NCBI RefSeq assembly: GCF_013170825.1
Contig: NZ_CP033365.1
Coordinates: 3,856,001 to 3,920,000, forward strand
DNA: 64,000 bases
Direction of reading: 5' to 3'
Source of the DNA: Mesorhizobium sp. NZP2298
Lineage (GTDB): Bacteria; Pseudomonadota; Alphaproteobacteria; Rhizobiales; Rhizobiaceae
Shown here: piece by piece, positions 53,803 through 62,075 of the stretch
Layout: each line of letters opens with the position of its first letter
How positions within the stretch are numbered: the stretch's first letter is position 1
The notes under the pieces: model-generated
The model's input: the letters and a program-made list of their open reading frames with translations, nothing else
Told to the model about the DNA's origin: nothing
Database searches by the model: none
Made by a program: the position numbers and the translations under genes

Positions 53803-55122
53803 CTAGCGGCACCATTTCTCGACGGCGATCGCAATGGCCTTTGTGCAATCGACGAGATCGCGCACCGAGACCCGTTCGTTCGGCTGATGTGCCTGCGCCG
53901 GGTCGCCTGGGCCGAAATTGACGGTCGGCGTGTTGCCAAGCCCGGTCGGCAGGCCGATGTCGCTGTGCGCGCCGAAGCCGCTGAGGATTGGTGACAGCTT
54001 GGCTTCCTCGACCGCCTGCTGGAAGACGCCGACGAACGGATTGTCCGACGGGATCTCGGCGCAGTCGGCGTCGAGGATCCATTCGACGCGGGCCGGGTGC
54101 TTTCGCAGATAGGGGTCTGCCTGGCAGACATTGGCGATGTGCTCTTCGATTTCGCGTTTGACGTTGCCGCCCAGCCTGAACTCGTCATGCTCGCTCGGCA
54201 GATACTGCGCATCGATGATGATCTCGCCGCGTCCTGCCATGGAGGAGGGGTGTTCGCCGGCATTGATCTGAGTGACGATGATCTGGTTGGGCAGGTCCAT
54301 CAGTGGATGGTTCTTCCTGGGATCGAACATCCAGCGCCGATTGAGAATGTCGATACCGTCGAGGATTTGCCGGCAAAGCTGGACGGCATCGACCGGGCCG
54401 CTCGAGTACCAGGCATTCGGTGTGAGTTCGGCATGGCCGCCTATGCCGTCGATGATGATCCTGCCCCACAGGATGCCGTGGCAGAGCGGCGCTATTCTGT
54501 TCGCGGTGGGTTCGGTCATGATGCCGGCGTCGGCGTGAAAGCCGCGATCGACCATGGCGAGCGAGCCCATGCCGCCGATCTCCTCGTCGACGACGGTGGT
54601 GAAGACGATGTCGCCGGACAGAGGAATGTCGAGTTCCTTCAGGATCTCGACGGCCATCAGCATGCAGGCGACGCCGCCTTTCATGTCGACCGTGCCGCGG
54701 CCGTGCAGAAATCCATCCTTGAGGACGGGCTTGAACGGGTCTGATGTCCAGTGGCTGGCGGCGCCGGGTGGGACGACGTCGATATGGCCGGTGAGCATGA
54801 TGGAACGCCCGCCGCCGGTGCCCTTCAGGACGCCGCCGAGATTGGGCCGGCCATCGAAGGTCCTGCCCTTGTTGGCGCCGGCGCGGCCTTTGTATTTTTC
54901 ATAGAGCGCCGGACCGTCCGGGTCCCATAGATCGGTCGTGAAGCCGAGCGCTTCGATGCGTTTTTGCAGGTAGAGCTGGCAATCACGCTCACCCGGCCCG
55001 GCCTCCTTGGGATTGGATTTTACGATCGAGGGGAAGGCGACGAGATCGCTCAGCGTTGCGACGATGCGGTCGGCTGCTGCCTCGACGCGTGCGGCGATGA
55101 TCTCTTCTTTGGACGGCATCAT
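53803..55122 (-). CDS. M20 family peptidase/deacylase (ArgE/DapE-like)
   Basis: A 439-residue zinc-dependent M20 hydrolase. Metal ligands are visible: SIMLTGHIDVVPPG (His), FLHGRGTVDMKGGVA (bridging Asp), VVDEEIGGMGS (catalytic Glu-Glu) and SGFGAHSDIGLPTGLGNTPT near the end; IGGHAELTPNAW lies in the lid domain. It cleaves amide bonds of N-acyl amino acids or small peptides. Last gene of the LacI-PfkB operon, coupled by ATGA to the upstream permease gene, so it probably processes the imported compound. Confidence 0.9.
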   Translation of the reverse strand: MMPSKEEIIAARVEAAADRIVATLSDLVAFPSIVKSNPKEAGPGERDCQLYLQKRIEALGFTTDLWDPDGPALYEKYKGRAGANKGRTFDGRPNLGGVLKGTGGGRSIMLTGHIDVVPPGAASHWTSDPFKPVLKDGFLHGRGTVDMKGGVACMLMAVEILKELDIPLSGDIVFTTVVDEEIGGMGSLAMVDRGFHADAGIMTEPTANRIAPLCHGILWGRIIIDGIGGHAELTPNAWYSSGPVDAVQLCRQILDGIDILNRRWMFDPRKNHPLMDLPNQIIVTQINAGEHPSSMAGRGEIIIDAQYLPSEHDEFRLGGNVKREIEEHIANVCQADPYLRKHPARVEWILDADCAEIPSDNPFVGVFQQAVEEAKLSPILSGFGAHSDIGLPTGLGNTPTVNFGPGDPAQAHQPNERVSVRDLVDCTKAIAIAVEKWCR

Positions 55123-56078
55123 GATCTCCAACGTTGGGAAAGTCGGTCGGCGAGAAGGACGAAAACCAGAAGGGCGCCGACAATCCCCACCTGCCAAACC
55201 GTGTTGATGTTCAATTGCAGAAGACCGGTCTTCAGCGTGACCAGCAGCAGGACGGCCGCGAAAACGCCGCCGACGCCACCGCGCCCGCCGGTGATGACGA
55301 TGCCCCCCAACATGGCGGCGGTCAGCGATTCAAGTTCGAGGTTCTGGCCGATATTGGGCCTGCCGCTGCCGAGCCAGGCGAGCGAAACCAGACCGGCGGC
55401 ACCGGCGAGCGCTCCGCTCAGGCAATAGAGAATGAAACGCACGCGATCGACCGGGATGCCGACCAGCTTGGCCGAGCGTTCATTGAAGCCCATGGCGTAG
55501 ATCCAGCGCCCCCAGGCCGTCGAGATCAGCACCAGGCCAGCCAGGACGAAGCACGGGATGGCAAGTGTGAGGAAGGGCATGGGAATGCCCATCACCACGC
55601 CACGCCCCCAGACAAGCAGCCATGACGGCACGCCGGCCTGGGTGGCACCGCCGGTGACGGCGAGGGCCGCGCCTGAATAGACGAAGAATGTGCCGAGCGT
55701 CGCTATAAAGGGAAGCAGGGCGAGCCCGTTGACCAGCCATCCGTTCAATGCGCCTAGCATCGCCCCGGCCAGGATGCAGACGACTGGCAGCAGGACAGGT
55801 GGCAAGCCCAGCTTGACGCAAAGCATCGCGACGATGGCGGATAATGAGACCGCGCCGCCGACCGACAGGTCGATGCCGGCGCCTCCGGCCAGGATAACCA
55901 GTGCCTGGCCGAGGCCGACCAGCGCCAGGATCGTCGAGAACTGAAGAATGGTGGTGACCGTGCCGAGGTTGAAGACCGAAGGCCTGAGCACAGCCAAGCC
56001 GACAACCACGATCAGCCAGAGCCCGCAGAGCAAGGCCAAGGTGAGGGCTGGGCCCTGCAGATTGCGGAGCGTTTTCAT
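55119..56078 (-). CDS. Ribose-type ABC transporter permease (second)
   Basis: A 319-residue inner-membrane permease of the RbsC/CUT2 family. It has about ten helices, LVILAGGAGIDLSVGGAVSL (the family's G-G-I-D-L-S-V-G block) and AAMLGGIVITGGRGGVGGVF. It overlaps both neighbours by 4 bases. With the next permease it would form a heterodimeric channel. Confidence 0.9.
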   Translation of the reverse strand: MKTLRNLQGPALTLALLCGLWLIVVVGLAVLRPSVFNLGTVTTILQFSTILALVGLGQALVILAGGAGIDLSVGGAVSLSAIVAMLCVKLGLPPVLLPVVCILAGAMLGALNGWLVNGLALLPFIATLGTFFVYSGAALAVTGGATQAGVPSWLLVWGRGVVMGIPMPFLTLAIPCFVLAGLVLISTAWGRWIYAMGFNERSAKLVGIPVDRVRFILYCLSGALAGAAGLVSLAWLGSGRPNIGQNLELESLTAAMLGGIVITGGRGGVGGVFAAVLLLVTLKTGLLQLNINTVWQVGIVGALLVFVLLADRLSQRWRS

Positions 56079-57061
56079 GCGCGGGCCCGCTGTATCAGGC
56101 CAAATGGCAAGCGGTTGGAGGCGGCCTCGAAGCCGAGCACGCCGATGATGAGAACTCCGGTGACAACGGGTTGCCAGAGCGAGGGGACACCGATCAGCAG
56201 CAACCCGTTCTGGAGGATTCTCAAAAGCAGCACGCCGAGCACGGTGCCGATCAGGCTGCATTTGCCGCCCAATATGCTCGTGCCGCCGAGAATGACCGCG
56301 GCAATGGCATCGAGCGCCAGCGTGCTGCCGACCGTCATTTCCACATTGCGGTAGGTGGCGACATAGAATGTGGCGGCAATGCCGGTCAGAAGGCCGCTGA
56401 TGAGGAAGGTCATGAAGCGGGTCTTGATGACCGGTATGCCCGACAGCCGCGCCTTTTCCTCCGAATTGCCGATCGCCAGCAGATGCAGCCCGTAGGGCGT
56501 TCGCCGCAACGCCAGCCAGACGATGAGATAGGCAATGGCGATCACCAGGGCGGGAACGGGGACGCCGAATACGGTTGTTGCAAGGATGTTGGTTAGGCTC
56601 GAGGGCAGGCCGGAAAGCCATTGCCCACCGAGCAGGACAAAGACGGCGGTGCGGTAGACGCCGAGCAGGCCAAGCGTGCCGACGATGGCGGGGACCCGGC
56701 CGAGGACGACGACAATTGCCGTCACGCATCCGAGCAACGCCCCGACCAGCGGACCGACAATGATCGCCAGCACCGGACTGCCATCGGCTCCGAGCACGCG
56801 GCCGATGGCGATGGCCGCCAGCCCCATGACGATGCCGATCGACACATCGATGCCGCCCATCGCCAGCAGCAAGGTCATGCCAAGGCCGATCAGCAGCAGT
56901 TCGACACTGTTGCGCAGCACCGTCGCCGCATTGCCAGAGGTGGCATAGTGAGGCGATGCGACAGAAAAGATGGCGATCGCCAGCAAACAGGCGACAAGCA
57001 GAGACCACTCTCGTCCGTTCATGGAGAAGACACCGTTTGCAGACCGTCGCACCGCGCTCAT
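56075..57061 (-). CDS. Ribose-type ABC transporter permease (first)
   Basis: A 328-residue permease of the same family: LLLAMGGIDVSIGIVMGLAA and AAVILGGTSILGGKCSLIGT are the matching signatures. ATG 57061 lies 7 bases after the binding-protein stop; ATG 57022 (MNGREW) is an alternative with a shorter tail. The two permeases are clearly paralogous. Confidence 0.9.
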   Translation of the reverse strand: MSAVRRSANGVFSMNGREWSLLVACLLAIAIFSVASPHYATSGNAATVLRNSVELLLIGLGMTLLLAMGGIDVSIGIVMGLAAIAIGRVLGADGSPVLAIIVGPLVGALLGCVTAIVVVLGRVPAIVGTLGLLGVYRTAVFVLLGGQWLSGLPSSLTNILATTVFGVPVPALVIAIAYLIVWLALRRTPYGLHLLAIGNSEEKARLSGIPVIKTRFMTFLISGLLTGIAATFYVATYRNVEMTVGSTLALDAIAAVILGGTSILGGKCSLIGTVLGVLLLRILQNGLLLIGVPSLWQPVVTGVLIIGVLGFEAASNRLPFGLIQRARA

Positions 57062-57068
57062 GTCAGGC

Positions 57069-58055
57069 TCAGAAGTTGAACTTGTCGACATTGTCCTTGG
57101 TGAAGACAGCCGGCGGCCCGAGCAGCAAAATGCCCTTGGTTGCGTCATAGGTGACGGGCTTTTCCAGACCGGCGATCTTGTTCTCGGGCTCGAAGGCCTT
57201 GCCGTCGATCAGCTGTTTGCCGGCCCAGACCGTGAGATAGCCGAGCTGCTCGGGATCCCACAGCACGGTGAAGCCGAAGGCGCCGCTCTTCAGGTAGGAA
57301 CGCGCCGTGTTCGGGCTGCAATAGCCGGCGCCGATTACGGAACCGATCTTGCCGGCGGTCTCGATGGCCTGGGCGACGCCCGGGCAGGTCGAGGATGCGA
57401 CGGCGATGATGCCCTTGATGTCGGGGTTGGCAGCCATGAGATCGCCTGAGATTTGCGCGGCGCGCTCCGCCGTGCCGCCGGCGAATTGCGGGGCGAGCAG
57501 CTTCAGCTTCGGATATTTGGCTGTGGCTTGCTTCTGCATGAAGCCGATCCAGGCGTTGAGGTTGGACGCCGTCGCCTCGCCGGAGACGATACCGATCGTT
57601 GCGTCCTCGCCGACGCGCTTGACGAGTTCGTCGATGATGGTCGTGCCAAGGCCTTCGTCGGTCGCCTGGGCCACATAGACCGCGCGGCCGCTATCGGGCG
57701 CATCGCTGTCGCTGGTGAACAGTTTGATGCCCTTGGCCTTGGCGCTCTCGACCACCGGGGCGATGCTGGAGGCATCAAGCACGCTGACCGAGACCGCTTC
57801 GACGCCCTGGTCGATCAGGTTCTGCACGATCTGCAACTGGTCGACCGGGTTGGTGTCGACCGGGCCGGAATAGATGAAGTCGACGCCGAGATCCTTGGCG
57901 GCGCGATTGCCGCCGGCTTCCATGGCGTTGAAATAGGGGATGCCGATCAGTTGCGGGACGAAGGCGACCTTGTGCTTGTCCGCGGCATGCGCTGTCGTGG
58001 CAACAACGAGTGACAATGCGGAGGCGGCGAGCACTTTCTTGAGCTGTGAAAGCAT
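57069..58055 (-). CDS. Sugar-type ABC transporter periplasmic binding protein
   Basis: A 328-residue binding protein with signal peptide (cleaved after ATTAHA) and a PBP type 1 fold. Segments VAFVPQLIGIPYFNAMEAGG, LIDQGVEAVSVSVLDASSI and GIIAVASSTCPGVAQAIETA resemble the rhamnose/autoinducer-2 (RhaS/LsrB) group more than RbsB. The ligand is unknown. It follows the ATPase gene after 34 bases. Confidence 0.88.
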   Translation of the reverse strand: MLSQLKKVLAASALSLVVATTAHAADKHKVAFVPQLIGIPYFNAMEAGGNRAAKDLGVDFIYSGPVDTNPVDQLQIVQNLIDQGVEAVSVSVLDASSIAPVVESAKAKGIKLFTSDSDAPDSGRAVYVAQATDEGLGTTIIDELVKRVGEDATIGIVSGEATASNLNAWIGFMQKQATAKYPKLKLLAPQFAGGTAERAAQISGDLMAANPDIKGIIAVASSTCPGVAQAIETAGKIGSVIGAGYCSPNTARSYLKSGAFGFTVLWDPEQLGYLTVWAGKQLIDGKAFEPENKIAGLEKPVTYDATKGILLLGPPAVFTKDNVDKFNF

Positions 58056-58089
58056 TTTGGTTTGATCCTCTCTGGAAATGACGTGCGTT

Positions 58090-58860
58090 TCAGTTTGTTT
58101 TTTCGAGCGCCCGCACGTCGGGATGAGCGCCTGTTATGAGCGAAACGACTTCTTCGTGATTGGTCTCGGTGGCCAGCCGCTCGGCCACCTTGCGGCCGCG
58201 TCGGAACACGACGATGCGGTCGGCAACCTCGAAGACTTCGGAAATGTTGTGGCTGATGAGGACGACGGCGCAGCCGCGCGCGGCGAGCCGCCGGGTCAGC
58301 GCCAGCACCTTACGGGTCTCGGCGACGGCAAGGGCCGCCGTCGGTTCGTCCATGATGACCAGCTTGGCATTGAGATTGAGCGCCCGGCAAATGGCGACAG
58401 CCTGGCGCTGACCGCCGGACAGGCTGCCGACCGGCGCTTCCGGGTCGGAGATATGGGCATCGAGTTCTTTCAGCAGGCCGTCGACGCGCAGGCGCATTTC
58501 CTGGCGCTTCAGGAACGGGACGCCAAAAATGGAGCGTTTCAATTCCCGGCCGAGAAACACGTTCTCCGCAATCGAAAGGTTCTCGGAAAGCGCCAATTCC
58601 TGGAAGATCGTCGCGATCCCCGAGGACGCCGCATCCTTGGGGGAGGAAAAGGCGACCGGCTTGCCTTCGACGACGAGTTCGCCGTCGCTCGGCGCATGAG
58701 CGCCGGCCAGGATCTTGATGAAGGTCGATTTGCCCGCGCCATTGTCGCCGAGCAGCGCCAGCACCTCGCCGGAGCGGATCTCCAGGTCGACATTCGCCAG
58801 CGCGGTCAGTGCGCCGAAGCGCTTGGCGATGTTTCTGGCCACAAGAAACGGTGCTGTCAT
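58090..58860 (-). CDS. ABC transporter ATP-binding protein, single domain
   Basis: A 256-residue ATPase. Walker A is LLGDNGAGKSTFIKILAG, signature VGSLSGGQRQAVAICRAL, Walker B LVIMDEPTAAL, and switch His in LISHNISE. Most ribose-type systems use a double ATPase of about 500 residues; this one is single, like FrcA of the fructose system, so it must act as a homodimer. Confidence 0.92.
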   Translation of the reverse strand: MTAPFLVARNIAKRFGALTALANVDLEIRSGEVLALLGDNGAGKSTFIKILAGAHAPSDGELVVEGKPVAFSSPKDAASSGIATIFQELALSENLSIAENVFLGRELKRSIFGVPFLKRQEMRLRVDGLLKELDAHISDPEAPVGSLSGGQRQAVAICRALNLNAKLVIMDEPTAALAVAETRKVLALTRRLAARGCAVVLISHNISEVFEVADRIVVFRRGRKVAERLATETNHEEVVSLITGAHPDVRALEKTN

Positions 58861-58895
58861 GGTGGTTCCCCAGCGTTGCTGATCGGACTGAGTGG

Positions 58896-59672
58896 CTAGA
58901 TGGTCTTGCTCACCCAGCGCAGCACATTGGTCCAAAGGCGCGCATAGCCGGGCCACTCGACAAAGCTGTTGGGCAGCCAGTGCGGGCCGATATCCGATGT
59001 CCAGACCAGGGTGCGGCCTTCGCCATGGCGTCCGGTGACCAGCAGCGGGTGGCCGCCCTGGTCTTGCGGCAGCCGCGCTAGGACTTCGACATCGTCCCGG
59101 TCGCGGGCAACGACCTCGTTGGCGCCGAGAAGAATGGGCCATTCGCCGTCGATGCCGGCAAAGAGCGGATGATCCCTGGGGCCGGTGATCTCGGGCCGAA
59201 AGCCCTCGGGGATTTCCAGCCGGTCGTCATTGGGAAGACAAGTCACCGGCAGCGCATCCTCGACAGCCGTGCGGTGCCAGCGCGCCTTGCCGTCGATGCC
59301 CTGGAAGGAGAAATAGCCGCCGATCATGATCAGGCCGCCGCCGGCCAGCGTCCAATCGCGCAGAAGTTTGAGCCGGTTGGGAACCGTCTTGCCGTGCAGC
59401 CAGACATCGGGATGGAGCAGCAGCGAGTTCGCACCGATGTCGGACAGGATGATCGCCCTGTATTGAGACAGGCCTTCCATGGTGAAAGGCAGCTTTTCGA
59501 CAGCCTCATGGGCCGGCATGTAATCGAGATCGAACTCGCTGTCCTTCAGGGCGGCAACGAGCGGTGTTGCACCCAGATGAAAGGTGACGCTGCCGAACTG
59601 ATCGAAGCCCTTGTAGTGGGTTGCCGAACTCATCCAACTCTCGCCGACCAGAAGGACTTTTGCTTTCGCCAT
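58896..59672 (-). CDS. GATase1-like protein (putative glutamine amidotransferase fold)
   Basis: A 258-residue cytoplasmic protein of the class I glutamine-amidotransferase-like fold (GATase1_like). Seen: KVLLVGESWMSSATHYKGFD, LSQYRAIILSDIGANSLLLH, TLAGGGLIMIGGYFSFQGID and a late GHPLLVTGRHGEGRTLVWTS. The usual nucleophile Cys is not apparent at the elbow (IGGYFSFQG), so it may not hydrolyse glutamine. AGGAG precedes ATG 59672; ATG 59678 is also possible. Second gene of the operon. Confidence 0.8.
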   Translation of the reverse strand: MAKAKVLLVGESWMSSATHYKGFDQFGSVTFHLGATPLVAALKDSEFDLDYMPAHEAVEKLPFTMEGLSQYRAIILSDIGANSLLLHPDVWLHGKTVPNRLKLLRDWTLAGGGLIMIGGYFSFQGIDGKARWHRTAVEDALPVTCLPNDDRLEIPEGFRPEITGPRDHPLFAGIDGEWPILLGANEVVARDRDDVEVLARLPQDQGGHPLLVTGRHGEGRTLVWTSDIGPHWLPNSFVEWPGYARLWTNVLRWVSKTI

Positions 59673-59732
59673 GATCATATTCTCCTGATTTCGCCTGATG
59701 GGCGGATGTCCAGAAATAGATAAGTCTTTGAT

Positions 59733-60914
59733 TTAACTTGTCATAACAGTGTCGCTCGCCAAGGCGGCGGCCTTTAGGGTGGCGAAATCCGCGATGTAGC
59801 CCTGCGCGCCTTCGACCGTGGTCGTCAGGCTCGCGCCGATCGCGGCATGGCGGGCGGCGGCGTCCAGCGACGCGCCATGCAGCCACAGGCTCAGGAAGAT
59901 GCCGGCGAAGCTGTCGCCGGCGCCGGTGGCATCGACGCGGTTGACCGGAAGTGCCGGCACCTCGATCTGTGGGCCGCCGCCAGCCGGGAAGACGACCGCG
60001 CCAAACTCGCCAAGGGTGAGCACGACGGTTCCTCGCGGCTTGATGCGTGACAGCATCAGCCGCACCTCGTCGATCATGCTTGCGATTCCGGTGCGAAAGC
60101 CGAAAATCTCGCGCATCATTACGTCGTTGATGAAGGTCAGGTCGATCTGCCTGACCATCTGCGCGAAGGTTTCCGGCGTGCGCGCGCTTCTGGGCAAGCC
60201 GGCCGAATGCAGGCTGACCTTCCAGCCGGCCTGATGAAAGCGTGTGATGGAGGCGGTCATCGTCTCATAGTGAAAGCCTTCGATATGCAGGCAGGCCGGG
60301 CGCTGCTCGGGCTGGATGTCCAGATTGGCGGTCAGGTCGACCTCGCCCAGTTCGAACGGCTCGCTGATGATGGTGCGGCTGCCGTTGCGCTCGATGATGA
60401 CGATCGCCTGCGAAAGCCGGTTGTTGGGCGTGCTGCGGATGGGGAGGGCGTGGACGCCCAGCTTGGAAAGTTCGCCCAGCGCCCAGTCGCTTTCCGCATC
60501 CCTGCCGACCGCCGTCGCCAGTTCCACGTCAAGGGCGTAGGGCGCCCCGACACCGGCCGCGGCAACCGCGAGATTGGCCGCCGGGCCGCCAAGCGCCTTT
60601 TCGATATGGCTGGCGGTGATCCGGTCGTCTCTATGCGGCAGCACGTCGACCCGGCACAGGAAGTCGACGCTGACGCGTCCGGCGACCAGAAGCCTTGGCA
60701 GGTGATCGAGGTTTTTTGGCCTGCGCAGTGCGCGGCCAGGCAGGGAACGGGCAAACGAACTCGGCCGGTACATCAGCGCGGCGACTGCTTTCTCGATGCG
60801 GTCGCGCGTGTCTTCCCTGAGGCCGGCTGTGCCATTGATGAAGTTCGATACCGTGCCGATGGAAACACCGGCGGTCCGTGCGACATCCGCTATGGTAGGG
60901 CGCTTGCGTTGCAA
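59733..60914 (-). CDS. Fusion of LacI-type DNA-binding domain and PfkB carbohydrate kinase
   Basis: A 393-residue two-domain protein. Residues 6-66 are a complete LacI helix-turn-helix: PTIADVARTAGVSIGTVSNF, then REDTRDRIEKAVAALMYRPS. Residues 72-393 are a PfkB/ribokinase domain with KALGGPAANLAVAAAGVG (signature 1, 107-124), VVLTLGEFGAVVF (ATP region) and NRVDATGAGDSFAGIF (328-334, base Asp334). The usual periplasmic-binding-like sensor is absent; the kinase replaces it. All visible catalytic motifs are intact, so it may sense or phosphorylate the imported compound while regulating. First gene of a seven-gene operon. Confidence 0.9.
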   Translation of the reverse strand: MQRKRPTIADVARTAGVSIGTVSNFINGTAGLREDTRDRIEKAVAALMYRPSSFARSLPGRALRRPKNLDHLPRLLVAGRVSVDFLCRVDVLPHRDDRITASHIEKALGGPAANLAVAAAGVGAPYALDVELATAVGRDAESDWALGELSKLGVHALPIRSTPNNRLSQAIVIIERNGSRTIISEPFELGEVDLTANLDIQPEQRPACLHIEGFHYETMTASITRFHQAGWKVSLHSAGLPRSARTPETFAQMVRQIDLTFINDVMMREIFGFRTGIASMIDEVRLMLSRIKPRGTVVLTLGEFGAVVFPAGGGPQIEVPALPVNRVDATGAGDSFAGIFLSLWLHGASLDAAARHAAIGASLTTTVEGAQGYIADFATLKAAALASDTVMTS

Positions 60915-60928
60915 TTGCCTGGTTCCGA

Positions 60929-60942
60929 TTGAAGCGTTTCAA
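60929..60942. promoter_or_regulatory. LacI-type operator upstream of the regulator-kinase
   Basis: TTGAAGCGTTTCAA is a near-perfect palindrome (12 of 14 symmetric) centred on CG, the classic LacI-family operator pattern. It lies 15 bases before the fusion gene's start, so it probably controls the whole operon by autoregulation. Confidence 0.8.
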
Positions 60943-61200
60943 ACGGTAGCAGCGCACGTGCGGCGCCTCAACGAAACTATTTTCCAAAAAACTGAAGATC
61001 GTTCTCATTTATTGGAAGATTGATCCAGGCGGATCAAGGTGACTGGAGCGATCTTTCCAGGATTGAACGATTTTCAAATTTCCGTATTTCGCTCGATCCG
61101 CTGCGCCAGATCGGACGCTCATCGCAACGCCTTCCAGCAACCCAGCAAGCGGCTGCCACGCTTGAATGGCCCTCGGGCGTTTTCCCCACGGCCAGAACAG
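60943..61200. other. Non-coding region between the operon and the Gly-rich protein gene
   Basis: No gene is seen. Upstream of the operator lie AT-rich stretches (AACTATTTTCCAAAAAACTG and CTCATTTATTGGAAGATTG) where the operon's promoter should be. I cannot fix its boxes. Confidence 0.5.
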
Positions 61201-61230
61201 CAATGCCGTCGGGCGAACCCGACGGCATTG
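61201..61230 (-). terminator. Hairpin after the Gly/Ala-rich gene
   Basis: Perfect 13-bp stem CAATGCCGTCGGG / CCCGACGGCATTG with a 4-base loop, 38 bases past the stop. The T-run is weak. Confidence 0.65.
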
Positions 61231-61268
61231 TCTTCGACAAATCAGGATACTGCCGTTTTGGTGGACGC

Positions 61269-62075
61269 CTAAGGCGTCGTCTCCGCGTTGATCTTGGTCG
61301 CCATCTGGTCGATCTTGTCGGCAAGGACGCCTTGGGCCCAAGCCGTGACCTCGGCGTCGACTGGTTTGTTGGCCATGTCCGTCAGCGCCGCGTCGAGCGA
61401 CGCCTGATCGGTGCCGACGGTCGCCGCGGCAGCCGCCGCTTCTGCCTGGGCCGCCGCCGCGTTGTCGGCGTCGACAACGGCCTGCTGAGCCGTGATCTGA
61501 TCGTTCACAGCCTGGACTTGCGCGGGTGTGGCGGTCGGGTCCGCCTGCAGCGCGGTCAATTGCGCATTCAGCGTATCCAGTTGGACCTGGGCAGCAGCGG
61601 CCGTGGCGGCAGCCGCCTCGGCCGCGGCCTGGGCGTTCTTGGCTTTCGCCGACTGCGTCACAAAGGCCTGAATGGCAGCGAATTTCTTGCTCTTGGAATT
61701 CATATAAGCGTTGATGTTGCGCTGCAGCGAGTTCAGTCGACCAAGCTTGGCATGGATGTTCTTGTCCTTGGGCACGGACGCAACCTGGGTGGTGTCGACC
61801 GTGGTATCTACCGTGGTATCGGTTGTTGTGTCCGTTTCCGCCTTGGCTACCTGTCCTGGGGCTGACGCAGACTTTCCATGCGAAGCGCCGCTCTTGCCAT
61901 GGCCATTGCCGCCGGCATTGCCGTTGCCATTACCGCCGGCATTGCCACCGCCGTTGCCGTTGCCACCGCCGTGCCCGTTGCCGCCACCGTGCCCATTGCC
62001 GCCTCCGGCGAGCGCCGGCGACGCCAGAAGCGCCAATGCGGCAAGCGCCGCGAACAGAGTTTTTCGGTTTGTCAT
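61269..62075 (-). CDS. Secreted Gly-rich and Ala-rich coiled-coil protein
   Basis: A 268-residue protein. Signal peptide (TLFAALAALALLASPALA), then a Gly/Asn/His low-complexity region built from GGGNGH repeats (about residues 25-62), a Thr/Asp-rich linker (TDTTTDTTVDTTVDTTQ), and a long Ala/Gln-rich helix (about 155-240) likely to form a coiled coil. GAGGAGG lies 6 bases before ATG 62075. No family recognised; an envelope-associated or surface role is possible. Confidence 0.7.
   Translation of the reverse strand: MTNRKTLFAALAALALLASPALAGGGNGHGGGNGHGGGNGNGGGNAGGNGNGNAGGNGHGKSGASHGKSASAPGQVAKAETDTTTDTTVDTTVDTTQVASVPKDKNIHAKLGRLNSLQRNINAYMNSKSKKFAAIQAFVTQSAKAKNAQAAAEAAAATAAAAQVQLDTLNAQLTALQADPTATPAQVQAVNDQITAQQAVVDADNAAAAQAEAAAAAATVGTDQASLDAALTDMANKPVDAEVTAWAQGVLADKIDQMATKINAETTP

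Noticed and set aside
61201..61230. Attachment site or inverted repeat of a mobile element
   Set aside because: A single 13-bp hairpin at a gene end, with no partner repeat, recombinase or target duplication; a transcription-end structure explains it better.
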